Assembly: GCA_013298955.1 (NCBI GenBank)
Contig: JAAFJT010000003.1
Location: 1-64,000, forward strand
Direction of reading: 5' to 3'
Source of the DNA: Chitinophagales bacterium
Lineage (GTDB): Bacteria > Bacteroidota > Bacteroidia > Chitinophagales > Saprospiraceae
Length of the DNA: 64,000 nt
The position numbers and the translations under genes are program-made. The notes under the pieces were generated by a model. The model was not told where the DNA came from. It saw only the letters and a program-made list of their open reading frames with translations, and made no database searches. This document shows positions 54,239 through 62,003 of the stretch, in pieces (the first letter of the stretch is position 1; every line of letters begins with the position of its first letter).

Positions 54239-55102
54239 GTGAAAAAATATTTATCGCTTATTAAATTCAGTCATACGATTTTTGCCTTGCCATTCGCGCT
54301 CGTAGGCTACTTTTTAGCAGTAGAAACGACAGGTAAAAATCTTAATTTCAAAATATTATTTTGCATTTTGGGCTGTATGGTCTTTGCACGCAGTGCGGCA
54401 ATGGCTTTCAATCGCTATTTAGACCGCGATATTGACGCTCAAAATCCAAGAACCGCCATACGGGAAATCCCCGCAGGCAGTATTTCACCCGAATCCGCAC
54501 TGGAATTTGTGATTTTAAACAGCCTTTTATTTGTAGCAACCACTTATTTTATCAATCCGTTGTGTTTTTACTTATCACCAGTTGCTTTGGCAGTTGTTTT
54601 GGGATATAGTTATACCAAACGCTTTACTTGGTTTTGCCATTTTGTATTGGGTTTGGGTTTATCATTGGCTCCATTGGGTGCTTATTTAGCAATTACAGGC
54701 GTATTCGACGCATTGCCAATTGGTTACGCATGTGTTGTTTTATTATGGGTATCAGGATTTGACATTATTTACGCCTTGCAAGATGAAGATTTTGACCGCA
54801 CGATGCACCTCAATAGCGTTCCTGTTTTCATGGGAAAAGCAAAGGCGTTTCAATTATCAAGGGCTTTACATTTGCATTGCGCCTTGATTTTAATAAAAGT
54901 GGCGTATCATGTCAATACGCATCATCCCACTTTTGGCATCCTGCATTGGATAGGCGTGACGCTTTTCATAGGTTTATTAATTTACCAACATACTTTGGTT
55001 AAAATCAATGATTTAAGTAAAATTAATATGGCTTTTTTCACCACCAATGGAATCGCATCCGTCCTTTATGGCAGTTTTTTTATCTTAGATTACTTTATAT
55101 AA
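54239..55102 (+). CDS. UbiA-family prenyltransferase
   Basis: A 287-residue membrane prenyltransferase with about eight hydrophobic helices. The two Asp-rich prenyl diphosphate motifs are FNRYLDRDIDAQN (about residue 60-72) and GFDIIYALQDEDFDR. Transfers an isoprenoid chain to an aromatic acceptor in quinone synthesis. The subgroup resembles those of the futalosine menaquinone route, but the acceptor is not decided here. The start is GTG at 54239 (MKKYLSLIKFSHTIF), fitted by the promoter spacing. Confidence 0.82.
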   Translation: MKKYLSLIKFSHTIFALPFALVGYFLAVETTGKNLNFKILFCILGCMVFARSAAMAFNRYLDRDIDAQNPRTAIREIPAGSISPESALEFVILNSLLFVATTYFINPLCFYLSPVALAVVLGYSYTKRFTWFCHFVLGLGLSLAPLGAYLAITGVFDALPIGYACVVLLWVSGFDIIYALQDEDFDRTMHLNSVPVFMGKAKAFQLSRALHLHCALILIKVAYHVNTHHPTFGILHWIGVTLFIGLLIYQHTLVKINDLSKINMAFFTTNGIASVLYGSFFILDYFI

Positions 55103-55127
55103 AATTTTAATTTGATTAAAATCACCC

Positions 55128-56177
55128 ATGTCTAAACAAGCAAAAATAGAACAATTCGACCCGAATGGAGTCGGTTTAAAAAATGGTCATTTCATCGGCT
55201 TGCCTTTCGAGGAAGCGGAAGCGGATATTGTATTATTGCCCGTTCCTTGGGACGTGACGGTTTCTTATGCGGACGGAACGGCAACAGCAGGCGCGAATAT
55301 TTTGGAGGCTTCTGCCCAATTAGATTTACACGATTCGGATGTGCCTGATGCATGGAAATACGGTATTTTTTACCGTCCGATGGATGAAAATTGGTTGAAA
55401 AAAAGTCAGAAATGGCGCAAAAAAGCTAAAAAATACATTGCTTTTTTAGAAAATGGCGGCAATCTCTCGGATAATTTACCCATGCACAAAAAATTGGATG
55501 AGCTTAATGCCGCATGTGAAGCCTTGAAAAATTGGGTTTATACACAAACAAGCGAATTACTGAATCAAAACAAATTGGTTGGTTTAGTCGGTGGAGAACA
55601 TAGTATTCCATTAGGTTATTTGGAAGCATTGAGTGAACGATATGCGAGTTTCGGTATTTTGCAAATTGATGCCCATTTCGATTTGCGGGCAGCGTATGAA
55701 GGTTTTACGTATTCTCATGCGAGCATTTTTTACAATGCTTTGAAAATCAAAAACTTACAACGCATTACGCATGTAGGCATTCGAGATTATTGTGGGGCAG
55801 AAGCGGATTTAGTGCGTCAATCAGCAGGCAGAAATATCGCTTTTTACGACCAAGATTTGCGCGAAATGCTTTTTGACGGGCGTACATGGAAGCAGATTTG
55901 CCATGAAATCGTCGGCACATTGCCACAAAATGTTTATATTAGTTTTGACATAGACGGGCTTGAACCAACGCTTTGTCCGAATACAGGAACGCCTGTTGCA
56001 GGCGGTTTGCAATATTGGGAAGCGGTATATTTGTTAAAAACAGTGGTTTCGAGTGGACGCAAAATCATTGGTTTCGATTTATCAGAAGTAGGCGGCATGG
56101 GACACGAATGGGATGGGAATGTGGGCGCACGTATTTTATACAAATTAGCCAATTTGATGGCATTGAGCCAAAAATAA
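55128..56177 (+). CDS. Arginase/agmatinase/formimidoylglutamase family hydrolase
   Basis: A 349-residue ureohydrolase-fold enzyme. The dimanganese ligands are visible: His in VGGEHSIPLG, DAHFDLR and SFDIDGLEP. An insertion of about 55 residues (LKKSQKWRKKAKKYIAFLEN) precedes the core. Substrate (agmatine, arginine or formimidoylglutamate) cannot be fixed by eye. It lies 25 nt after the UbiA-like gene. Confidence 0.85.
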   Translation: MSKQAKIEQFDPNGVGLKNGHFIGLPFEEAEADIVLLPVPWDVTVSYADGTATAGANILEASAQLDLHDSDVPDAWKYGIFYRPMDENWLKKSQKWRKKAKKYIAFLENGGNLSDNLPMHKKLDELNAACEALKNWVYTQTSELLNQNKLVGLVGGEHSIPLGYLEALSERYASFGILQIDAHFDLRAAYEGFTYSHASIFYNALKIKNLQRITHVGIRDYCGAEADLVRQSAGRNIAFYDQDLREMLFDGRTWKQICHEIVGTLPQNVYISFDIDGLEPTLCPNTGTPVAGGLQYWEAVYLLKTVVSSGRKIIGFDLSEVGGMGHEWDGNVGARILYKLANLMALSQK

Positions 56178-56281
56178 CTTTTGCCATATTGGTTTTTTTG
56201 TCGCAATTTTGCAGCATTATTCTATATCGTATGTCTAAACATACATTTTCGAGCAAACGTAAAACCCAATTTTAGCAGCAT

Positions 56282-56857
56282 ATGCCTTTTATCAAGACAG
56301 CCTTTTCAGGTTTGATTATCTTTGAACCCAAAATTTGGGGCGATAGTCGCGGTTATTTTTTTGAAAGTTATAATCAAAATGTTTTTAAAGCAGCAGGGAT
56401 TCATGCCCATTTTGTGCAGGACAACCAAGCGCGTTCCAGTTTTGGGGTGTTGCGCGGTTTGCACTATCAATTGGGCGAGTCGGCACAATCCAAATTAGTG
56501 CGCTGCATTGAGGGGGAAGTCTTGGATGTCGTTGTCGATATTCGAGAAGGTTCTCCGACTTATGGCAAATCGTTTACGATTCGGTTAAGTGCGGAGAATA
56601 AAAAACAACTTTTTGTACCACGCGGTTTCGCGCACGGCTACGTCGTGTTGAGCGAAATGGCAGAATTTGCGTATAAATGTGATAATTTCTACGATAAAAA
56701 CAGGGAAGGCGGACTCGCTTTTGATGACCCTGCTTTGAAAATTGATTGGGAAATCGATTTATCCAAAGCCTTACTTTCTGAAAAAGATTTGGTGAATCCC
56801 AAATTTGGGGCGCATAAACCCTTTCACATCAACCCATCTAAACACACAACAAATTGA
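56282..56857 (+). CDS. rfbC: dTDP-4-dehydrorhamnose 3,5-epimerase
   Basis: A 191-residue RmlC cupin. Catalytic His in VLRGLHYQLGESAQSKLVRC and Tyr region PRGFAHGYVVLSEMAEFAYKCDNFY are intact. Converts dTDP-4-keto-6-deoxyglucose to the rhamnose precursor. rfbD follows by 20 nt; rfbA and rfbB are not in the window. Confidence 0.95.
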   Translation: MPFIKTAFSGLIIFEPKIWGDSRGYFFESYNQNVFKAAGIHAHFVQDNQARSSFGVLRGLHYQLGESAQSKLVRCIEGEVLDVVVDIREGSPTYGKSFTIRLSAENKKQLFVPRGFAHGYVVLSEMAEFAYKCDNFYDKNREGGLAFDDPALKIDWEIDLSKALLSEKDLVNPKFGAHKPFHINPSKHTTN

Positions 56858-56877
56858 TTACCAATTGATTTAAATCA

Positions 56878-57759
56878 ATGAAAAAAATACATATTTTAAT
56901 CACAGGAGCTGATGGACAATTAGGACAGGAATTTAATTTTTGGGCAACTCAGTATCCCGATTGTGTCTTTGTGAGGACGGATAAAAGTCAGTTAGATATT
57001 ACCAAATTAAAATCGGTAACGGCTTTTTTTACAACACATCCTATTGATTATGTGGTCAATTGCGCCGCTTATACAGCAGTGGACCGCGCCGAAACCGAAC
57101 AATCTTTGGCTACGAACATCAATGTACAAGGTCCGAAAAACTTGGCGCAGGTGTGTCAAATCACAGGTGCAACGATGATTCAACTTTCGACGGATTATGT
57201 TTATCATTCAAAACAAAACATTCCGTTTAAAGAAACAGACCCTGTAAGTCCCAAAGGTGTGTATGCGCGTACCAAATTGCGGGGTGATATGGCGGTTTTA
57301 AAAAATTGTGATAGAGCCTTAGTGATTCGGACTTCTTGGGTGTATGGCGTTTTTGGACATAATTTTGTCAAAACGATGTTGCGTTTGGGCAAGGAACGCA
57401 GTGAAATCTCGGTTGTTTTTGACCAAATTGGTACGCCGACGGCGGCGCGCGATTTGTCAAAAGCTATTTTGGACATTATTTTAAACATTGAAACACATCA
57501 AATTGACTCGTTTTTGTTCAAAGGTATTTGGCATTACAGCAATGAAGGTGTGACGAGTTGGTACGATTTTGCCAAAGCGATTTTTGATTTGCGTCAAATG
57601 CCGATTCGCGTTAAGCCGATTGAAACGACGTTGTTTCCAACGCCCGCGAAACGCCCACCGTTTAGTGTTTTGAACAAAGATAAAATCAAAAAAGTATTTG
57701 GTATTGAAATTCCGCATTGGCGCGATAGCTTGGTTGCTTGTTTGAAAGAATTGTCCTAA
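56878..57759 (+). CDS. rfbD: dTDP-4-dehydrorhamnose reductase
   Basis: A 293-residue RmlD short-chain dehydrogenase that completes dTDP-L-rhamnose synthesis for surface glycans. NADPH motif TGADGQLGQEF (residues 8-18), catalytic STDYVYHSKQ and the YARTKLRGD YxxxK. Co-transcribed with rfbC. Confidence 0.95.
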   Translation: MKKIHILITGADGQLGQEFNFWATQYPDCVFVRTDKSQLDITKLKSVTAFFTTHPIDYVVNCAAYTAVDRAETEQSLATNINVQGPKNLAQVCQITGATMIQLSTDYVYHSKQNIPFKETDPVSPKGVYARTKLRGDMAVLKNCDRALVIRTSWVYGVFGHNFVKTMLRLGKERSEISVVFDQIGTPTAARDLSKAILDIILNIETHQIDSFLFKGIWHYSNEGVTSWYDFAKAIFDLRQMPIRVKPIETTLFPTPAKRPPFSVLNKDKIKKVFGIEIPHWRDSLVACLKELS

Positions 57760-57775
57760 ATTCTAAATTTTCTCC

Positions 57776-57813
57776 ATGAATGCTTCCACCAATAAGGCGG
57801 TGGAAGCATTCAT
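57776..57813. terminator. Hairpin after rfbD
   Basis: ATGAATGCTTCCACC pairs with GGTGGAAGCATTCAT, loop AATAAGGC, 17 nt past the rfbD stop. No strong T run follows on this strand, so termination efficiency is uncertain. Confidence 0.55.
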
Positions 57814-57854
57814 TCAAAAAAAATAAAAAAAAATACATTTTTTTTGAAAAAAAC

Positions 57855-57885
57855 TTGCACAGTTCAAAAACTCGTTGTATCTTTG
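57855..57885 (+). promoter_or_regulatory. Promoter of the initiator tRNA gene
   Basis: CTTG with TTG at 57855-57857, then 20 nt, then TATCTTTG at 57878-57885, close to the Bacteroidota consensus. The tRNA begins 19 nt downstream. Confidence 0.75.
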
Positions 57886-57903
57886 CACTGTCAAAAGAAA
57901 AAC

Positions 57904-58285
57904 CGCAAGGTGGAGCAGTTGGCAGCTCGTTGGGCTCAAAATTTTTGCTCAATTAATAGGACTGAAAAGTTAAGTTTTCAAATTCATTATTTGTAAACTT
58001 AAAAACAGAAATGTTTAAATATTAATTGAAAAGGGCTGTTCCGAAAGTAATTTCGGAATGAATTTCGTCAAATTCGGGGAAGCCTGTCATGTGGTAATCC
58101 CGAGCCAAGCTCTCCAAGAAATTGGAAAGAAGGTGTAGAGACTTTATGGCGAACACCCTACCTTCTGTCAAAAGAAGCGGGTGAAGAGAAAGTCCAGACT
58201 ACAAATTCCATTTCGGTGGAAGCGGTGAAAACCGTAGTGAGTAAGCATAACCCAAAGGTCACAGGTTCGAGTCCTGTCCTTGCTA
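57904..58285 (+). tRNA. Initiator tRNA-fMet(CAU) interrupted by a group I intron
   Basis: 5' exon 57904-57936: acceptor CGCAAGG, D arm GAGC/GCTC, anticodon 5' stem TTGGG, C32 and U33. 3' exon 58246-58285: anticodon CAT, AA, CCCAA stem, variable AGGTC, T arm ACAGG-TTCGAGT-CCTGT, acceptor CCTTGCT and A73; CTA, not CCA, follows. Spliced together they give a perfect cloverleaf. Initiator features are present: an unpaired 1-72 position (C1/U72) and three G-C pairs at 29-31/39-41 (GGG/CCC). The intervening 309 nt are the intron. Confidence 0.93.
57937..58245 (+). other. Group I self-splicing intron (IC3-like) in tRNA-fMet
   Basis: 309 nt inserted after U33, ending in G (58245), as group I rules require. 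Core elements are readable in order: P (TCAAATTCGGGGAAGCCT at about 58068), Q (AATCCCGAGCCAAGC at 58096-58110), R (AGGTGTAGAGACTT at 58131) and S (AGAGAAAGTCC at 58185). P7 forms between GACTTT (58140-58145) and AAAGTC (58189-58194). P9 hairpins TTCCA/TGGAA and CGGT/ACCG precede the 3' end. The Q, R and S wording closely resembles the small Azoarcus tRNA-Ile intron as I recall it. No open frame for a homing endonuclease is inside. Confidence 0.92.
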
Positions 58286-58292
58286 CTAAATT

Positions 58293-58337
58293 ATGTCGTA
58301 ACTAATTGATTATCAATGAGTTACGACATTTTTATTT
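58293..58337 (+). terminator. Terminator of the tRNA transcript
   Basis: ATGTCGTAAC / GTTACGACAT with a 17-nt loop containing TTGATTATCAA, followed by TTTTTATTTTA, 8 nt after the mature tRNA. Confidence 0.8.
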
Positions 58338-58450
58338 TATAAGGGAATGCTTTTTTTGAAAAGATTATTGCGCAATAAGCATATTTTTTAGTAAAATTTG
58401 GGTTCAATTCCTATTTTTCAAAAAAAAGCGATGTCAGACTTTGTTGTACT

Positions 58451-58488
58451 AAAAAAGGCTTGACATGATAACTGTCAAGCCTTTTTTT
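58451..58488. terminator. Strong hairpin terminator
   Basis: AAAAAAGGCTTGACA / TGTCAAGCCTTTTTTT with loop TGATAAC. It lies between the tRNA and the TnpB remnant. No gene is seen between the first terminator and this one. Confidence 0.75.
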
Positions 58489-58504
58489 ATTAGCATGTTT
58501 TTCT

Positions 58505-58645
58505 CGATGTGCCAATCAATTGGCAACCGACCGAGACCTCAATGCCGCAATCAATTTAAGAAATCAGGCGGCGAGTTACACATTAGATACTTTTTGGTGC
58601 AACTTTAATGAAACTGCAAGGAGACTATTTTATCTCATCTTTTAA
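58505..58645 (+). pseudogene. C-terminal remnant of an IS200/IS605-type TnpB
   Basis: An open stretch of about 46 codons with no start reads ...ATDRDLNAAINLRNQAA... and ends RRLFYLIF stop. DRDLNAAINL is the RuvC-III motif near the C-terminus of TnpB (OrfB) proteins of IS200/IS605 elements. Everything upstream is missing. It is too short to function. It shows that an IS605-type element once sat next to the tRNA-fMet locus. Confidence 0.7.
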
Positions 58646-58689
58646 ATGCCTACTCACTTACCCAGAATTGTTATCATTTTACGCATGAA

Positions 58690-60516
58690 TTAATTTTTTA
58701 AGTCTTGCATTGTCACCAATTTAAAATACGCACCTTTTTGTTTCAACAATTCTTCATGCGTACCGCGCTCAACAATTGCACCTTGATTCAACACAATAAT
58801 TTGATTCGCGTATTGCACTGTACTCAACCGATGCGCAATCACTAACGCCGTTCTATCGCGCATCAATTCGTTCAATGCCGCTTGAACTGCCTTTTCTGCT
58901 TCCGAATCTAAGGCAGAAGTGGCTTCATCCAAAATCAAAATCGCAGGATTTTTCAATAAAGCGCGTGCAATCGTCAATCGTTGACGCTGCCCGCCGCTTA
59001 ATTTCACCCCTCTATCGCCAATATTGGTTTGAAAACCTTGTTCGGTTGCCATGATAAAATCATAAGCATTGGCGGATTTGGCAGCTTGCATCACGTCATT
59101 AGCATTTACATTTTGTAAACCAAAAACGATATTGTTATAAATCGTATCATTGAAAAGAACGGCATCTTGCGTCACAATACCCATGAAACTCCTTAAATCT
59201 GAAACTTTTATATCTTTGATATTTTTATTATCTATTAAAATTTCACCTGCGGTACAATCGTAAAAACGCGGCAATAAATCGGCAATCGTACTTTTGCCCG
59301 CGCCAGACGCGCCCACAAGTGCCACCATATGACCTTTGGGGATTTCAAACGAAATGTTTTTTAAAATCTCTTTTTCACCTGTTTTGTAATGAAAACCAAT
59401 ATTTTGATATTCAATTTTATGTTCAAATGAATTTAGAATTAAAGGATTTGCAGGGTCGGTAATCGTTTCTTTTGCCATTAAGATTTTATCTACTCGGTCA
59501 ACAGCTGCCAACCCTTTTTGAATGTAATAATATGCTTCCGCAATTGCCTTAGAAGGTTCTATCACAGTGAAAAACGCATATAAAAAAGCGATAAAGCCTG
59601 CACCATCCAAATCACCTAATTGCACGCGTTTGAAACCGTACCAAACCAATACACAAACGACCGAAACGCCCAAAAATTCGGTCAAAGGCGATGATAAATC
59701 GCGCCGCCGCAAAATTCGGGTCAATAAATTCCGAAAATCATTGTTAACTGTTCCAAACTTTTTGTATTGATAAGACTCGGCATTGAAACCTTTAATAACG
59801 CGCAAACCACCTAATGCTTCTTCCAAAACGGCGATTAACTCTCCTAATTTACCATGCAATTCAGTAGAATCTTTCTTCAAAGTGCGTCCAATCCCACCAA
59901 TTACAACGCCTGTAACCAAAATTAAAAGCAACACAAAACTGGTCAAAGGCGTACTGAGTTGTAACATGACAAAAATAGAACCTATAATCGTCAATGGTTC
60001 TCGAATAAATTTTTCTAAAACATTTAAAATACTCCATTCCACTTCTTGGACATCCGTTGCGATACGCGAAAGTAAATCTCCTTTGCGTTCATCACTGAAA
60101 TAGCTCAATGGCAGTCGTAATGTTTTTTCAAACAATTCTTGTCGAATATCCCGAACAATACCATTCCGCAAAGGGGTGATAAAGTATAATGAAAGGTATT
60201 TAAACAGATTTTTGAAGAAAAAAACGATAGAAATGCCTGCACATACGTAAATTAAAGCCCGTTCTTTCCCAAAATGAACAATAATTTGCCCTAATTCATA
60301 ATAAAATGTTTTAACTAATCCATTAATATTCCATGAAAAAGTTGGTTTTATCGTCGGTGGCACTTCGATTCCCAATAAAATTTGTAAAAAGGGTATCAGC
60401 ATCGGAATGCTGATGATGGAAAATAAAACCGTTAAAATATTACAAAGGATATTGAAAACGATATTCAACTGGTATGGGCGCAGGTAATGCGCGAGTCTTA
60501 ACATATTTTGTTTCAT
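58690..60516 (-). CDS. MsbA-like ABC exporter (fused membrane and ATPase domains)
   Basis: A half-size ABC exporter, about 608 residues from ATG 60516 (MKQNMLRLAHYLRPYQLN); the frame extends 28 codons further, but that part is not protein-like. Six transmembrane helices (about residues 20-330) are followed by the ATPase domain with Walker A GASGAGKST, Q-loop IVTQDAVLFN, signature LSGGQRQR, Walker B AILILDEATSALD and the H-loop AHRLST. It acts as a homodimer in the inner membrane. Relatives flip lipid A or drugs; the substrate is not decided. Confidence 0.9.
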   Translation of the reverse strand: MKQNMLRLAHYLRPYQLNIVFNILCNILTVLFSIISIPMLIPFLQILLGIEVPPTIKPTFSWNINGLVKTFYYELGQIIVHFGKERALIYVCAGISIVFFFKNLFKYLSLYFITPLRNGIVRDIRQELFEKTLRLPLSYFSDERKGDLLSRIATDVQEVEWSILNVLEKFIREPLTIIGSIFVMLQLSTPLTSFVLLLILVTGVVIGGIGRTLKKDSTELHGKLGELIAVLEEALGGLRVIKGFNAESYQYKKFGTVNNDFRNLLTRILRRRDLSSPLTEFLGVSVVCVLVWYGFKRVQLGDLDGAGFIAFLYAFFTVIEPSKAIAEAYYYIQKGLAAVDRVDKILMAKETITDPANPLILNSFEHKIEYQNIGFHYKTGEKEILKNISFEIPKGHMVALVGASGAGKSTIADLLPRFYDCTAGEILIDNKNIKDIKVSDLRSFMGIVTQDAVLFNDTIYNNIVFGLQNVNANDVMQAAKSANAYDFIMATEQGFQTNIGDRGVKLSGGQRQRLTIARALLKNPAILILDEATSALDSEAEKAVQAALNELMRDRTALVIAHRLSTVQYANQIIVLNQGAIVERGTHEELLKQKGAYFKLVTMQDLKN

Positions 60517-60715
60517 GTGAGGTGCATATTGAATTGCAAAGGTCGGAAAATTTCTTAATTTAGTGCCCTTTTTTCTATCAAAATCATTCAAAATTATCAT
60601 TTATCACAAACAACCTGCTAAAAGTATTCATTGAAAATGATACTTATGAACTGTCTTGTAGTCTTAATGTTAGACAATATTGAAGCATAAAAATTTTTTT
60701 TTATTTATTGAAAGT

Positions 60716-60746
60716 TTTGATATTTATTAAACTTCCTATATCTTTG
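60716..60746 (+). promoter_or_regulatory. Promoter of the TPR protein gene (TTTG-N19-TATCTTTG)
   Basis: TTTG at 60716-60719, exactly 19 nt, TATCTTTG at 60739-60746. A full match to the Bacteroidota primary promoter, 51 nt before the start codon. Confidence 0.88.
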
Positions 60747-60796
60747 ACAATGAATACGTAAAAATTCAATTCTTTGACCCTTAAGCATTCGGGAGC

Positions 60797-61924
60797 ATGG
60801 CAAAAAACGGACTGTCGCTACTTTTTTCGTTAGCGATAACAACACTATTCGCACAAAATAATGATAAGTCATTCCAAAAATGGATTGCGGATGGCATCGC
60901 CTTACATGATAAAGGCAAATTTGTGGAAGCCCTCCGCAAATTCCAAATCGTACTTAAAACAAACTCAAATCATCCAACAGCTAATTATGAAGCGGCAAAT
61001 AGTTGTGCCGCGCTGCATCGCTACGATGATGCGATTGCGTATGCCGATAAAGTCATCCAAAATTCAGACGCGGATGTGCCAGATGCCTTTGTTTTAAAAG
61101 GAAATGTTTTGGATATGACGGGCAAGGTGGCGCAAGCGATTGAAACATATGAATTGGGGATTCATCAATATCCGTATAATCATTTGCTGCATTTCAATCT
61201 TGCGGTGGCACAATGGGGCGAAAAAGCCTATCAAATTGCTGAAAATGAATTGATTACGGCTATTAAAATTCGTCCAAATCATGCAGGAAGTCATTTGGTT
61301 TTAGGACTTTTGAATCGGGATAAGGGCAATCGGATTAAATCCATTTTGTCTTTATACAACTTTTTGTTGCTCGAACCAGAGGGCAAACGGGCTGAAAGTG
61401 CTTTTAAAACTTTAGAATTATTGACGACTTATGATGATAGTGAAGTACAATTTACAAACCATGATAAATTATCCATTTCAATGCCCTTTTTGCCTGATGA
61501 ATCGGATGATTTTCGGAGTGTAGAATTGGCTTGGGTGGTGTCAAGAGCGATTGATAAAAAAGAATCGCATCAAGATAGTTTGAATGCAAAATTAATTGAT
61601 AATCAATTGATTACAGATGCTGAAATCGCTCCTAACAGACCCCATCGTTATTATGGCGGCGATGAATTGACGCGTTTTGCAACTGAAAATGAAAAATTAT
61701 TTCAATTATTAAGCGATTTGAAAATCGGTAAAAAAGGATTTTATTGGGAATTTTATGTTGATTTTTTCGATGATTTGTATCGAAAACGCCATACCGAAAC
61801 ATTAAGTTATTTTGTTAGTTTGAACAAAAAAGAAAATAAAATTACGGATTGGTTGCGTTCCAACCAACAAAAAGTGGAAGCATTGAGTGATTGGTATGCT
61901 GGTTTTGAGTGGAAATATCAGTAA
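60797..61924 (+). CDS. Secreted/periplasmic TPR-repeat protein
   Basis: 375 residues with an N-terminal signal peptide (MAKNGLSLLFSLAITTLFAQ). Five or so tetratricopeptide helical repeats follow (about residues 26-200: GIALHDKGKFVEALRKFQIV, AANSCAALHRYDDAIAYADK, KGNVLDMTGKVAQAIETYEL). A C-terminal 150-residue region without repeats, rich in Asp and aromatics, completes the protein. TPR domains bind protein partners; the partner here is unknown. Confidence 0.82.
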   Translation: MAKNGLSLLFSLAITTLFAQNNDKSFQKWIADGIALHDKGKFVEALRKFQIVLKTNSNHPTANYEAANSCAALHRYDDAIAYADKVIQNSDADVPDAFVLKGNVLDMTGKVAQAIETYELGIHQYPYNHLLHFNLAVAQWGEKAYQIAENELITAIKIRPNHAGSHLVLGLLNRDKGNRIKSILSLYNFLLLEPEGKRAESAFKTLELLTTYDDSEVQFTNHDKLSISMPFLPDESDDFRSVELAWVVSRAIDKKESHQDSLNAKLIDNQLITDAEIAPNRPHRYYGGDELTRFATENEKLFQLLSDLKIGKKGFYWEFYVDFFDDLYRKRHTETLSYFVSLNKKENKITDWLRSNQQKVEALSDWYAGFEWKYQ

Positions 61925-61942
61925 GATTTTTGGACAAAAAGC

Positions 61943-61983
61943 TACCATACCAATTGAACTTTTTGGGCTCAATTGGTATGGTA
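61943..61983. terminator. Hairpin between TPR gene and purF
   Basis: TACCATACCAATTGA pairs with TCAATTGGTATGGTA around an 11-nt loop, between the convergent TPR and purF genes. Confidence 0.7.
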
Positions 61984-62003
61984 TTTATGCTTGACTCCTC
62001 AAT

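Noticed and set aside
58180-58200. Possible RNase P RNA, because of the GAAGAGAAAGTCC string
   Set aside because: The string is the S element of a group I intron. The surrounding P, Q and R elements and flanking tRNA exons explain it, and no other RNase P conserved regions are present.
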